DNA of 64,000 nt, from NCBI RefSeq assembly GCF_000423465.1, contig NZ_AUIA01000011.1:124001-188000 (forward strand), in the 5' to 3' direction. Source of the DNA: Propionicicella superfundia DSM 22317. Its GTDB lineage: Bacteria; Actinomycetota; Actinomycetes; Propionibacteriales; Propionibacteriaceae. Shown here piece by piece: positions 1 through 9,793 of the stretch. The notes under the pieces were generated by a model. That model worked only from the letters and a program-made list of their open reading frames with translations, made no database searches and was not told where the DNA came from. Each line of letters begins with the position of its first letter. Within the stretch, counting starts at the first letter, position 1. Position numbers and translations under genes: made by a program.

Positions 1-1322
<1,322 letters not shown>

Positions 1323-1335
1323 CCGGCGCGCGCTC

Positions 1336-1395
1336 GCCGAGCGCTCTCAAAGTGCCGGTTTCGGGCGCGTTTCCGCGCATTCGGGAGCGTTCGGC
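1336..1395. repeat. 60-bp palindromic repeat, copy A
   Basis: Begins GCCGAGCGCTC and ends GGGAGCGTTCGGC, so the ends are inverted complements that can fold into a long stem. Two further copies of exactly the same length lie at 9704-9763 and 16390-16449. This copy sits between the convergent ahcY and sixA stop codons, where a bidirectional terminator would be expected. Confidence 0.8.
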
Positions 1396-1421
1396 GCACC
1401 TGCGGGACGTCGAACGGGCGG

Positions 1422-1931
1422 TCAGCCGCGCGGCGTCTGGAACGTCACGAGCCGCGCCGAGCCCGGGGCGAGGTCGGACCAGCCTCCGGTGAGGCCGAGC
1501 ACGGCCAGAGCACTGGTGCGGAAGCCCTGCGCGAAGCCGTCGGCGCCTCCCCGGCCGGTCGTGGGCCCGACCGCTGTGCGGCAGAACATCTCGACGGTGG
1601 GCTGGTGCCCGACCACGAGGACGCGACGCGTCTCGGCCGGCACCTCCCGCAGCAGCTCGAACAGGGTGCCGGCGCCGCCGTGGTAGATGTCGTCGGCGTA
1701 CTCCACCCGCACGGCCTGGACGCCGCCGTCGGCGAGCCGGCCCCACGTCTGCCGAGCCCTGATCGCCCCCGAGCAGTACACGAGGTCGAAGGCGAGCCCG
1801 GCGCCGGTCAGCCAGCGCGCGGCGGCGGCCGCGTCACGCCGCCCGCGGGAGGCGAGAGGACGCTCGATGTCGTCCTCTCCCGTGGACCACGACGACTTCG
1901 CGTGACGCATGACGGTCAGCAGACGCTCCAC
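1422..1931 (-). CDS. sixA: SixA-like histidine phosphatase
   Basis: A 169-residue single-domain histidine phosphatase (phosphoglycerate mutase fold) of the SixA type, which removes phosphate from phosphohistidine or small phosphoesters in the cytosol. The catalytic motif is at the N-terminus, LTVMRHAKSSW (RHxK, typical of SixA rather than RHGE). The second catalytic His is in VVGHQPTVE. The start is the GTG at 1931 because GGAGGT lies 6 nt upstream; in-frame sequence before it is low-complexity arginine-rich and not family-like. It begins 4 nt after the stop of the RDD gene, so the two are probably one transcript. The physiological substrate cannot be read from sequence. Confidence 0.9.
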   Translation of the reverse strand: MERLLTVMRHAKSSWSTGEDDIERPLASRGRRDAAAAARWLTGAGLAFDLVYCSGAIRARQTWGRLADGGVQAVRVEYADDIYHGGAGTLFELLREVPAETRRVLVVGHQPTVEMFCRTAVGPTTGRGGADGFAQGFRTSALAVLGLTGGWSDLAPGSARLVTFQTPRG

Positions 1932-1935
1932 CGCG

Positions 1936-2724
1936 TCACCTCCATCCCACGGGGAGTTCACCCGCGGACGGAACCGCCCGCGAGGCCTGCACTCTGAGCC
2001 CGGCGCGGCGCCGGTTCTCCCCGCACACGGCGGCGAGGAAGTCCTCCGGCGGGACACCGGGCGGGGGCAGCGGCGCGGTGCGTCGCGACACCTCGTAGGC
2101 AAGACGCCCGAGGAGCGCCGTCCGGAAGCTCTTGCGCATCAGCCGGTCGCGCTGCAGGGCGGTCCGGGCCGCCGCGAACTGCTCGTCGGTGACACGGCTC
2201 ATCTCCAGCGTCGCGGCCCACTCGACGAGGTGAGGCGGGATCTCCGGCAGGGCGCCCGCCGCGCGGGGTGCGCGCACGCGGATCACCAGCGTCCCGGCGA
2301 GGACGTCGCCGATCCGTTTCCCGTCGGGCTGGAGGATCGACACGATCGTGCCCAGCAGGAACCCGGTGTACAGGGAGTAGTCGACGAGCCAGAACGCCAG
2401 CCCGCGCATCAGCGCGTGCCGGAAGCGGATCGTGCCGCCGTCGTCGCGGACGGCCTGCAGCCCGACGACGTACGCGCCGGGGGTTCGTCCGCGCGTGAGG
2501 GTCTCGAAGCCGATCAGGTACCCGAACGAGATGATGATGTACCCGGCGAGGGCGACGGCCTGCTGGGCCGCGGCCGAGCCGCCGAAGGACGTCGTCAGCG
2601 TGTTCCAGCCCCAGGTGAGCAGGAGAATCGCGGAGATGTCGACGAGATCGGCGAGGATGCGGGTGGGGATCCGCGCCGGACGCAGGTCGAGCAGGACGGC
2701 GTCCCCCGTCACGATCTGGCTCAC
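1936..2724 (-). CDS. RDD family membrane protein
   Basis: A 262-residue integral membrane protein with an RDD domain in its N-terminal half: the signature Arg and Asp residues appear in LRPARIPTRILADLVDIS, followed by three hydrophobic segments and IGDVLAGTLVIRVRAP. The C-terminal third is soluble and basic. The start is taken as GTG 2724, since a TAGGCT -10 box sits 7 nt upstream. The family is widespread, and transport or ion-related roles have been proposed. It diverges from the SpoIIM-like gene. RDD and SpoIIM-type proteins are recurrent neighbours in actinomycetes, often with MoxR and DUF58 genes that are absent here. Confidence 0.88.
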   Translation of the reverse strand: MSQIVTGDAVLLDLRPARIPTRILADLVDISAILLLTWGWNTLTTSFGGSAAAQQAVALAGYIIISFGYLIGFETLTRGRTPGAYVVGLQAVRDDGGTIRFRHALMRGLAFWLVDYSLYTGFLLGTIVSILQPDGKRIGDVLAGTLVIRVRAPRAAGALPEIPPHLVEWAATLEMSRVTDEQFAAARTALQRDRLMRKSFRTALLGRLAYEVSRRTAPLPPPGVPPEDFLAAVCGENRRRAGLRVQASRAVPSAGELPVGWR

Positions 2725-2731
2725 AGCGGCC

Positions 2732-2737
2732 AGCCTA
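2732..2737 (-). promoter_or_regulatory. -10 box of RDD gene
   Basis: TAGGCT, 7 nt before the GTG at 2724; predicts a leaderless transcript. Confidence 0.55.
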
Positions 2738-2800
2738 ACCGCCTCGGGTGCCGCCCCGCAGCGCGCGGGCCCCAGGTCCACGAACCGCCCCGGCCGTCGA

Positions 2801-2806
2801 TAGGCT
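2801..2806 (+). promoter_or_regulatory. -10 box of SpoIIM-like gene
   Basis: TAGGCT followed by exactly 6 nt and the GTG at 2813. It is the mirror image of the box serving the divergent RDD gene. Confidence 0.6.
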
Positions 2807-2812
2807 GGCCCC

Positions 2813-3811
2813 GTGGATGTGGACGCCTACGTACTGGAGCACCGCGACACCTGGAACCGGCTCGACCGCCTGGTGAAGCGGCAGCGTCCCACGGGCGCCG
2901 AAGCGGACGAGATCGTCGATCTGTATCAGCGCACGGCCACGCATCTCGCCGTCATCAGGGGTTCCACGTACGACCCCACGCTGGAGGCCCGCCTCTCGAC
3001 GCTCGTCACCAACGCGCGCGCCGTCGTCACCGGCACGTCGGTGCCGCTCATGGCCGCGGTCGCGTACTTCTTCACCGCCACGTTCCCGGCGGCCGTGTAC
3101 CGGCTGCGCTGGGCGTGGATCGCCATCGCCGCGGTCAGCGTCCTGACGGCCTTCGGCATCGGATACCGGGTCGTCACCGTCCCGGGCCTGGAGCAGACGC
3201 TCATCTCGCCCGAGGCTCTGCAGTCGCTCCTCGACCACGACTTCGCCGCGTACTACAGCGAGAATCCCGCGGGCGATTTCGCGGCCCAGGTGTGGCTGAA
3301 CAACTCCGTCGTCGCCGCCACCTTCATGATCACGGGGATCGCGGTGTACCCGCTGGCGCTGGCGTGGTGGAGCAACATGCAGAACCTCGGCATCGTGGGC
3401 GGGCTCATGGTGGGCAACGGCCGGGCCGACGTCTTCTACGGACTGATCCTGCCGCACGGGCTGCTGGAGCTCACCTGCCTGTTCATCGCCGCCGCGGCCG
3501 GTCTGTCCCTGGCCTGGGCCGTCGTGTCGCCGGGCCCGCGGACACGGGCACGGGCGCTCGCCGAACAGGGACGCCGGGTCGGGGCGATCGCGGTCGGGCT
3601 CGCCTGCGCTCTGGCGGTGAGCGGCGTCCTCGAGGCGTTTCTCACGCCGTCCCGTCTGCCGGCCGCGGCGCGGCTGGCGATCGGCGCCGCCGTCTGGCTG
3701 GCCTTCCTGGCGTACGTCCTCATCCTCGGGCGGCTCGCGACCCGCGGCGGCGAGACGGGCGATGTCGACGCGGGGTCCGCCGGGTTCGATGCCCCGACCG
3801 AGGCGGCCTGA
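2813..3811 (+). CDS. Stage II sporulation protein M (SpoIIM/DUF95) family membrane protein
   Basis: A 332-residue membrane protein. A roughly 70-residue soluble N-terminal region (DVDAYVLEHRDTWNRLDRL, then a YQRTATHLA helix typical of the actinomycete subfamily) is followed by about six hydrophobic segments, including AAVAYFFTATFPAAVYRL and the FYGLILPHGLLELTC signature. The family is named after a Bacillus engulfment protein, but actinomycetes that do not form endospores keep homologues next to RDD proteins, probably for envelope work. Start GTG 2813 is set by the -10 box 6 nt upstream. The C-terminus (about residues 300-332) is polar and disordered-looking. Confidence 0.9.
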   Translation: MDVDAYVLEHRDTWNRLDRLVKRQRPTGAEADEIVDLYQRTATHLAVIRGSTYDPTLEARLSTLVTNARAVVTGTSVPLMAAVAYFFTATFPAAVYRLRWAWIAIAAVSVLTAFGIGYRVVTVPGLEQTLISPEALQSLLDHDFAAYYSENPAGDFAAQVWLNNSVVAATFMITGIAVYPLALAWWSNMQNLGIVGGLMVGNGRADVFYGLILPHGLLELTCLFIAAAAGLSLAWAVVSPGPRTRARALAEQGRRVGAIAVGLACALAVSGVLEAFLTPSRLPAAARLAIGAAVWLAFLAYVLILGRLATRGGETGDVDAGSAGFDAPTEAA

Positions 3812-3826
3812 GGGGCGGGGCGCACC

Positions 3827-3832
3827 TAGACT
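3827..3832 (+). promoter_or_regulatory. -10 box of DUF3039 gene
   Basis: TAGACT, 6 nt before ATG 3839. This spacing favours ATG 3839 over the GTG at 3833, which touches the box. Confidence 0.6.
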
Positions 3833-3838
3833 GTGGCC

Positions 3839-4111
3839 ATGACCGCAGAACCCCGCATCCGAACGCTCGCGGACGAACGCACCGAGGAGCGTCTCGACCC
3901 TCGCGTCGAGGAGGGTGATCACGATCGTTTCTCCCACTACGTCGAGAAGGCGAAGCTGACCGAGGCGATGGTCATGGGGACGCCGGTGATCGCGCTGTGC
4001 GGCAAGGTGTGGATCCCGAGCCGCAATCCCGACAGGTTCCCCGTGTGCCCCGACTGCCGGCGGGTCTGGGAGGGCCTCAAGCCCGGCGGGGACGATTCGG
4101 GCGACGAGTGA
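3839..4111 (+). CDS. DUF3039 domain protein
   Basis: A 90-residue soluble actinomycete protein of unknown function. The conserved core TEAMVMGTPVIALCGKVWIP (residues about 40-60) is followed by a second cysteine pair in FPVCPDCRRVWEGL. With the Cys of ALCGK this makes a three-cysteine knuckle that could bind a metal or Fe-S cluster; that is inference. The first 35 residues are charged (DERTEERLDPRVEE). Its TGA overlaps the GTG of the following MFS gene (GTGA), so the two are translationally coupled. Confidence 0.9.
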   Translation: MTAEPRIRTLADERTEERLDPRVEEGDHDRFSHYVEKAKLTEAMVMGTPVIALCGKVWIPSRNPDRFPVCPDCRRVWEGLKPGGDDSGDE

Positions 4112-5556
4112 CGCGCCGGCGACCGCTCATCGGGCGGTCGTCGGATATCGAGTTGCCCCGTCCGTCCGAACCTGATGGGCTGGCGGGCGTGTCCGAACGC
4201 TCCGGCCCGTCACGGGCGCTGACGATCAGCCTGCTCGTCTGCGTCCTCGCCATCGCGTTCGAGTCGCTGGCCGTGTACACGGTCATGCCGGTCGTCGCGA
4301 AGGAGCTCGGCGGCCTCGACTACTACGCGTGGGCGTTCACGCTCTTCATCATCGGGATGATGTTCGCGACCGTCGCCGCGGGTCGGCTCGCCGATCGCTT
4401 CGGCCCCGGGTACCCGCTGGCCGGCGGGCTGGTGCTGTTCGTCGTGGGCCTGCTCGCGGGCGGCTATGCGCCCAGTATGAGCGTTCTCCTGGTGGGACGG
4501 TTCGTGCAGGGGCTCGGCGCGGGCACGCTCAACCTCGCTGCGATGGTGCTCGTCGCCCGCCTGTACGCGCCGGTCGCACGGGCGCGGATCATGACCTGGA
4601 TGTCGGCGTGCTGGGTGTTGCCCGCGTTCTTCGCGCCCGCCATCGGGGCGTGGCTGGCCACCCACTTCGGCTGGCAGTGGGTGTTCCGGGCGGTGGTTCC
4701 GGGCGTCGTGATCGCAGGAATCGTCTCGGCCCGCCCCGTCCTGCGGCTGGGCCGCTCGCTCTCTCCCGCGGCCCCCGACCCGGCGGTGCGTCCTGTTCCC
4801 GTGTGGGCCGCGGCGGCCGTCGCGCTGGGCGCGGCCGGCATCCAGCTCGCCGGGCAGCACCTCGAACTGGCGTCGCTCGCCTCCCTCGCCGTGGCGGTCG
4901 TCCTGCTGGCGGTCTCACTGCCGCGGCTCATGCCGCGCCGGCACGGGTCCGGTCGGGATCTGTGGACGGTGATCGGCGTCCGGCTGCTGGCCGCCGGCGC
5001 GTTCTTCGGCGCGGAGTCGTTCACGCCGCTGATGCTGACCGAGACGCGCGGACTGGACACGCTCGCGGCCGGCACCGCGCTCACCGTCGGCTCGGTCGGG
5101 TGGACGATCGGATCGTGGCTCCAGGCCCGGCCGTGGATCACGCTGCGTCGCGACCGGCTGCTGCAGCTCGGCGGCGTGGTGCTCTGCGGCGGCGTGTGCG
5201 CCATGGCTCTCGGGGCCTACCTCGCGACCGTTCCGCTCGTGGTCATGGCGCTCGCCTGGACGTGCTGCGGGCTGGGCATGGGACTGATCGTGCCCGTGAC
5301 GACGCTGACGACGATCCAGTTGTCCGGCGATGCCGAGCAGGGCCGGAACAACTCGTCGCTGCAGGTCGGCGAGGCGCTCGGCAACAGTCTCTTCTCGGGT
5401 CTGGCGGGCACGATCTTCGCCGCCGTCCACGCGTCATGGCCCGTGAGCTCGACGTTCGGCGCCGTCATCGGCGCAATGGCCGGTGTCGGGCTGGCGCTGG
5501 TGATCCTGACGATGCGTCTGGGGCCGCTGGCCAACGAGGCGTCGGCGCCCGCCTGA
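4108..5556 (+). CDS. MFS transporter (drug/multifunction type)
   Basis: A 482-residue major facilitator with about 12 or more hydrophobic segments. Seen: the loop 2-3 motif AGRLADRFGPGYPLAGG, motif-B-like VGRFVQGLGAGTLNLAAMVLVARLY, and an ESFTPLMLTETRG segment opening the second half. The N-terminal 35 residues are cytoplasmic and charged. The GTG at 4108 overlaps the DUF3039 stop; a later GTG at 4189 (VSERSG) is an alternative start. The substrate is not predictable, and the overall look resembles drug-proton antiporters. It runs to within 6 nt of the convergent kinase gene's stop, leaving no room for a terminator. Confidence 0.9.
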   Translation: MTRRRPLIGRSSDIELPRPSEPDGLAGVSERSGPSRALTISLLVCVLAIAFESLAVYTVMPVVAKELGGLDYYAWAFTLFIIGMMFATVAAGRLADRFGPGYPLAGGLVLFVVGLLAGGYAPSMSVLLVGRFVQGLGAGTLNLAAMVLVARLYAPVARARIMTWMSACWVLPAFFAPAIGAWLATHFGWQWVFRAVVPGVVIAGIVSARPVLRLGRSLSPAAPDPAVRPVPVWAAAAVALGAAGIQLAGQHLELASLASLAVAVVLLAVSLPRLMPRRHGSGRDLWTVIGVRLLAAGAFFGAESFTPLMLTETRGLDTLAAGTALTVGSVGWTIGSWLQARPWITLRRDRLLQLGGVVLCGGVCAMALGAYLATVPLVVMALAWTCCGLGMGLIVPVTTLTTIQLSGDAEQGRNNSSLQVGEALGNSLFSGLAGTIFAAVHASWPVSSTFGAVIGAMAGVGLALVILTMRLGPLANEASAPA

Positions 5557-5562
5557 ACGACC

Positions 5563-6750
5563 TCAGCCGAAGAGGGCGATCGTCGCGAGGAGGGTCAGCA
5601 CGAACGCCAGCACCGCTCCGATCGCCAGCAGCAGGTAGAACGTCCCGGTGTGCCGTTCCTTCGCCTTCGCGGGCGCATAGGACGAGTCGGGCCCGAGGTA
5701 GCTCTGCAGCAGCGATGCCGGGGTCTCGGCGGGCGTCGCGATGGGCCCGTAGCTGCCGACCATCGCGACGGGGCTGGGGTAGGCCGCCTCGGCGGGGGCC
5801 TGGACGCCGCTGCCGACGGACGGCGAGGGCGGTGTGCTGCCCGGACCGCCGAGGCCGACGGTGTAGGCGGGGGACTGCTGGGCCGGCCCCGCGCCCCCGG
5901 CCGGCGGCAGCGGGCGCGGGGTGTAGGTCTCCCCGCCGGGCAGCAGGTCGGCGATCTGATCGAACGCGGTCGCGACGACCTCGGCGGTCTGCGGCCGCCG
6001 GCCCGGCTGCGGCGACAGCGCGGCCGCGAAGAGCTGGTCGAGCATGGGCGGCGCACCGATGGTGTCGGCGATGGGCGTCGGGTCGACGTTCGGGTTTCGT
6101 GCGAGCAGGTCCGGCAGCGTCCGCACCGGGAACGGCGGCCGGCCGGTGAGAAGTGCGTAGGCGACGGCCGCGATCGAGTAGATGTCGGCCCGCTGGTCGA
6201 GGGCGCCGACACCGGTCGCCTGTTCGAGCGCCATGTATGCCGGTGTGCCCGCCGTCATCGTCGCACCCTGCTGGCCGACCATCTTCTTGGCGACGCCGAG
6301 ATCGGCGAGCAGGACCCGGGTCTCGGCGCCCTCATGGGTGAGGAGGATGTTTCCGGGGGTGACGTCGCGGTGGATGACCCCGTTGCGGTGCAGCACCTCC
6401 AGCGCCCGCGCCGCCTCGGCGCACAGCCGCAGCGCGCGACCGGGTGCGACGAGATTGCGGCGCAGGTCTTCCAGCGAGCCGCCGTTGGCGAAGTCCATCA
6501 CGAAGTAGGGGCGGCCGTCCTCGGCGGTGCCGATGTCGTAGACGCGGACGATGCGTTCGTCCTGGATCTTGCGCAGCAGCCGCGCCTCGGCGAGGAACCT
6601 GTTCCGGACGTCGTCGTTGGACGCCCAGTTCTCGGCCAGGACCTTCACGGCGACGTCGACGTCGAGGTCGTCGTCGTGCCCGCGCCACACGGTCGCGAAA
6701 GAGCCGGCGCCGAGCCGCTGCCCCAGTCGATAACGTCCGATCTTCACCAT
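5563..6750 (-). CDS. Membrane-anchored serine/threonine protein kinase
   Basis: A 395-residue Hanks-type kinase. The kinase domain spans residues 1 to about 265: glycine loop LGAGSFATVWRG, VAVK lysine, catalytic loop HRDVTPGN, DLG in place of DFG, then GTPAYMALEQ. A proline-rich linker (about 270-365) leads to one C-terminal membrane helix (LLLAIGAVLAFVLTLLATIALFG) ending almost at the cell surface, so there is no extracellular sensor domain. The usual catalytic-loop lysine is threonine here, which also occurs in other bacterial kinases. The start is ATG 6750 with AGGAGG just upstream; in-frame sequence before it is not kinase-like. Substrates are unknown. Confidence 0.93.
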   Translation of the reverse strand: MVKIGRYRLGQRLGAGSFATVWRGHDDDLDVDVAVKVLAENWASNDDVRNRFLAEARLLRKIQDERIVRVYDIGTAEDGRPYFVMDFANGGSLEDLRRNLVAPGRALRLCAEAARALEVLHRNGVIHRDVTPGNILLTHEGAETRVLLADLGVAKKMVGQQGATMTAGTPAYMALEQATGVGALDQRADIYSIAAVAYALLTGRPPFPVRTLPDLLARNPNVDPTPIADTIGAPPMLDQLFAAALSPQPGRRPQTAEVVATAFDQIADLLPGGETYTPRPLPPAGGAGPAQQSPAYTVGLGGPGSTPPSPSVGSGVQAPAEAAYPSPVAMVGSYGPIATPAETPASLLQSYLGPDSSYAPAKAKERHTGTFYLLLAIGAVLAFVLTLLATIALFG

Positions 6751-6888
6751 GACCCTCCTAGTGTCCCCCAAGGAGGCGGGAATTGCCGCACCGGATCCGA
6801 TGGACAGACCACGGGGTTGGGATGTGACGTGTGCGACGAGGGCGTGGACGCCGGCGACGCGTCCCGGTCGATCGGCGAGGATGGGGTC

Positions 6889-7398
6889 GTGGGATTGAGT
6901 GAGGTCGACCGGATCATGTCCGCCTGGCGCACCGAGTTGCCCGGCCTCGATGTCGCCCCGCTGGCCGTGTTCTCGCGTCTGACGCGGCTCGCGCGGCACC
7001 TCGAGCTGGCCCGCCGGTCCGCGTTCGGCGGGCACGGGTTGGAGGAGTGGGAGTTCGACGTCCTCTCGGCGTTGCGTCGTGCGGGCGCACCCTACGAGCT
7101 GTCCCCGGGGGTGCTCGTGGAGCAGACGCTGGTGACGAGCGGCACGATGACCAACCGGATCGACCGGCTGGTCGGACGCGGCTACGTCGATCGCTTCCGG
7201 GACGCCGCCGACGGGCGGGCCGTCCGGGTCCGGCTCACCGAGTCGGGGCGGCAGGCCGTGGACGCGGCGATCGCCGGGCTCGTCGCCTACGAGCGAGGGT
7301 TGCTGGACGCGATGGACGAGCCGTCCCGGGAGGACCTTGCCCGACACCTCCAGACACTCCTGGATGGCTTCGAAGGAGCAGGTCCGGACCCTCGCTAG
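6889..7398 (+). CDS. MarR family transcriptional regulator
   Basis: A 169-residue winged-helix repressor. Helices around residues 20-45 (LAVFSRLTRLARHLELAR) lead into the DNA-binding part: LEEWEFDVLSALRRAG, recognition helix LVTSGTMTNRIDRLVGRGYV, and wing RFRDAADGRAVRVRLTESGRQAV. The GTG at 6889 is chosen because it lies just before the conserved N-terminal helix, with AGG about 8 nt upstream. It diverges from the kinase gene and is 34 nt upstream of malQ, whose promoter overlaps its 3' end. No palindromic operator is obvious nearby, so its target is unknown. Confidence 0.9.
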   Translation: MGLSEVDRIMSAWRTELPGLDVAPLAVFSRLTRLARHLELARRSAFGGHGLEEWEFDVLSALRRAGAPYELSPGVLVEQTLVTSGTMTNRIDRLVGRGYVDRFRDAADGRAVRVRLTESGRQAVDAAIAGLVAYERGLLDAMDEPSREDLARHLQTLLDGFEGAGPDPR

Positions 7399-7432
7399 AG
7401 TGGCGTCACGCACTCACCGGACTGGAGGCGTC

Positions 7433-9646
7433 ATGTCACTGGACGAGGCTGTCGCCGAGCTTGCTCGGGCGTATCGCATCGACACCGAGTTCTGGGACTG
7501 GAAAGGTCGCCGGGTCGAGGTTCCTCGGGGGACGATCGTGGCGGCACTGGCAGCGATGGACGTCGACGCGTCCACGCCCGAGGCCGCACGGGAGGCGCTG
7601 GCCGCCTTCGAGGCGCGCCCCTGGACACGGATGCTGCCGAGTTTCGTCGTGATGGAACAGGGACGCGGCCGGACGGTCGACGTTCATGTGCCCGTGGGCA
7701 GCGCCCTGTCGACGGTCGTGTCGGTGCGGCTGGAGGACGGCGGCGAGTGGCAGCTCTCCCAGGCCGACAACTGGGATCCGGATCGCGAGGTCGACGGCGT
7801 CCTGAAGGCGCGGATGAGCTACTGGCTGCCCGACAACCTGCCGCTGGGCTACCACCGGATCCAGGCGACTGCAGAAGCGGTGACCGCTGAGACGACGCTG
7901 CTCGTCAGCCCGCATTTCCTGGGCCTGCCCCCGCAGCTCGGCGATCGTCGCGTCTGGGGATACGGCCTGCAGCTCTACAGCGTCCACGGCCAGAACTCGT
8001 GGGAGATCGGCGATCTGCGCGATCTGCGCGACCTCGCGGTGTGGTCGGCGACGCAGCAGAACGCGGACTACCTCCTCATCAATCCGCTGCATGCGGCGCA
8101 GCCCGAGCCTCCGACCGAGCCGTCGCCGTACCTGCCGACCAGCCGGCGCTATGTCAACCCGCTGTACATCCGTGTCGAGGCGATCATGGAGTACGCGCTG
8201 CTCAGCGAGGAGGACCGGCGCGAGATCCGCCGGATCAAGGACGCCCTGCACCGGCGCCTGACCGGCAGCCCGCTCATCCAGCGCGACCCGATCCTGTCGG
8301 CGAAGCTCGAGGCGCTGCGCATCGTGTACGAGGCGGGCCTGCCTCCGGCCAGCCAGATGGCCAAGCAGGAGTTCGCCCGTCGCGAGGGGCGCGGGCTCAC
8401 GCAGTTCGCCACGTGGTGCGCCCTGGCGACCGAGTACGGGCCGCAGTGGCGGGGCTGGCCGGCGGAGTTGCAGCGGCCGTCGTCCCCGGCCGTGTCGGCC
8501 TGGGCGGCCGAGCACGCCGACGAGGTCGATTTCTACATCTGGATGCAGTGGATCGCCGATCAGCAACTGCGCCGGGCGCAGAGTTCGGCGCGCGACACCG
8601 GCATGGCGATCGGCATCGTCCACGACCTCGCCGTCGGCGTGTCGCCCGACTCGGCCGAGGCATGGTCGTTCCCCGATGTGTTCGCGCCGGGCGTGAGCGT
8701 CGGCGCGCCGCCGGATCCGTTCAACCAGTTCGGCCAGGACTGGGGTCAGATGCCGTGGCGGCCCGACCGGCTGGAGGAGTTGTCGTACGCGCCGTTCCGG
8801 ACCATGGTGTCCGGCATCCTGCGCCATGCCGGTGGGCTGCGCGTCGACCACGTGATGGGCCTGTTCCGGCTCTGGTGGGTGCCCGAGGGAGCCAAGCCCC
8901 ACGAGGGGACCTATGTCCGCTTCAACCACGAGGCGATGGTGGGCATCCTCGTGCTGGAGGCGTACCGGACGGGCGCGCTCGTCGTGGGGGAGGATCTGGG
9001 CACCGTCGAGCCGTGGGTCCGCGACTACCTGCGGGATCGGGGAATTCTCGGCACGTCGATCCTGTGGTTCGAGGAGGACGCCGCCGGGCCGCGTGATCCC
9101 GGGGCATGGCGCGACTACTGCATGGCGTCGGTGACGACCCACGACCTTCCGCCGACGGCCGGGTATCTGGCTCTGGACCATGTCCGCCTCCGCTCGGAGC
9201 TGGGCCTGCTGACCGAGAGCCTCGACCACGAGCTCGAGATCGCTCGGGCCGATCTGCAGCGGTGGATCGACAAGCTCGCGCAGTTGGGTCTGCTGCCGGG
9301 CGACGACGCCCTCGATCCGACGGAGAACCTGGTGCTCGCGCTGCACCGGTATCTGCACATGACACCCGCCCGGGTCCTGTGCGTGGCGCTCACCGACGCG
9401 GTGGGGGAGCGGCGCACCCAGAACCAGCCGGGCACCGTCGACGAGTACCCGAACTGGCGCGTGCCGCTCGGCGGTCCCGGTGGGGAGCCGTTGCTGTTGG
9501 AGGATCTGTTCCTCGCCGAGCGTCCGATGCGGATGTCGGCCCTGATGAACCGTTTTCGGAACGTGCCGCAGCCGTTTCGTCCGTTCGTGCCGGAGGCGAA
9601 GCGGAAGAAGAAGAGCCGCAAGCCGATCTGGGGTCTGTTCGGCTAG
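7433..9646 (+). CDS. malQ: 4-alpha-glucanotransferase (amylomaltase, GH77)
   Basis: A 737-residue cytosolic enzyme that transfers alpha-1,4-glucan segments between maltodextrins. It works in glycogen and maltose metabolism. The N-terminal 150 residues form the extra domain of the long MalQ subgroup. The catalytic GH77 part shows VWGYGLQLYSVHGQNSWEIG, LRVDHVMGLFRLWWVPEG (nucleophile Asp), VVGEDLGTVEPWVRDYL (acid/base Glu) and TTHDLPPTAGYL. The start is ATG 7433 with GGAGG 5-6 nt upstream; frames before it overlap marR. The C-terminus ends in a basic KRKKKSRK stretch. It stands alone, without malP or glg genes in view. Confidence 0.96.
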   Translation: MSLDEAVAELARAYRIDTEFWDWKGRRVEVPRGTIVAALAAMDVDASTPEAAREALAAFEARPWTRMLPSFVVMEQGRGRTVDVHVPVGSALSTVVSVRLEDGGEWQLSQADNWDPDREVDGVLKARMSYWLPDNLPLGYHRIQATAEAVTAETTLLVSPHFLGLPPQLGDRRVWGYGLQLYSVHGQNSWEIGDLRDLRDLAVWSATQQNADYLLINPLHAAQPEPPTEPSPYLPTSRRYVNPLYIRVEAIMEYALLSEEDRREIRRIKDALHRRLTGSPLIQRDPILSAKLEALRIVYEAGLPPASQMAKQEFARREGRGLTQFATWCALATEYGPQWRGWPAELQRPSSPAVSAWAAEHADEVDFYIWMQWIADQQLRRAQSSARDTGMAIGIVHDLAVGVSPDSAEAWSFPDVFAPGVSVGAPPDPFNQFGQDWGQMPWRPDRLEELSYAPFRTMVSGILRHAGGLRVDHVMGLFRLWWVPEGAKPHEGTYVRFNHEAMVGILVLEAYRTGALVVGEDLGTVEPWVRDYLRDRGILGTSILWFEEDAAGPRDPGAWRDYCMASVTTHDLPPTAGYLALDHVRLRSELGLLTESLDHELEIARADLQRWIDKLAQLGLLPGDDALDPTENLVLALHRYLHMTPARVLCVALTDAVGERRTQNQPGTVDEYPNWRVPLGGPGGEPLLLEDLFLAERPMRMSALMNRFRNVPQPFRPFVPEAKRKKKSRKPIWGLFG

Positions 9647-9703
9647 ACCGGACGGCACGCTACGCCGACGGTGCCGAGCGCTCCGTTCCTCGCGCCCGAC
9701 GGT

Positions 9704-9763
9704 GCCGAGCGCTCCGGAACTGCCGGAAAACCGGCGGAATCCGGGGGTTTGGGAGCGTTCGGC
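9704..9763. repeat. 60-bp palindromic repeat, copy B
   Basis: Full-length copy between the convergent malQ and pncA genes, with an additional inner hairpin GCCGG-aaaa-CCGGC. Its left arm is duplicated 30 bp upstream: GACGGTGCCGAGCGCTCC occurs at 9668-9685 and again at 9698-9715, as if a second half-copy had been added. Confidence 0.8.
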
Positions 9764-9793
9764 GCGTCCCCGATGGGGCGACGGGCCGGGCGC

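Noticed and set aside
1909-3918. Long arginine/proline-rich open frame on the + strand
   Set aside because: It is antisense or out of frame to the RDD and SpoIIM-like genes; composition is that of GC-rich shadow frames and it has no family signature.
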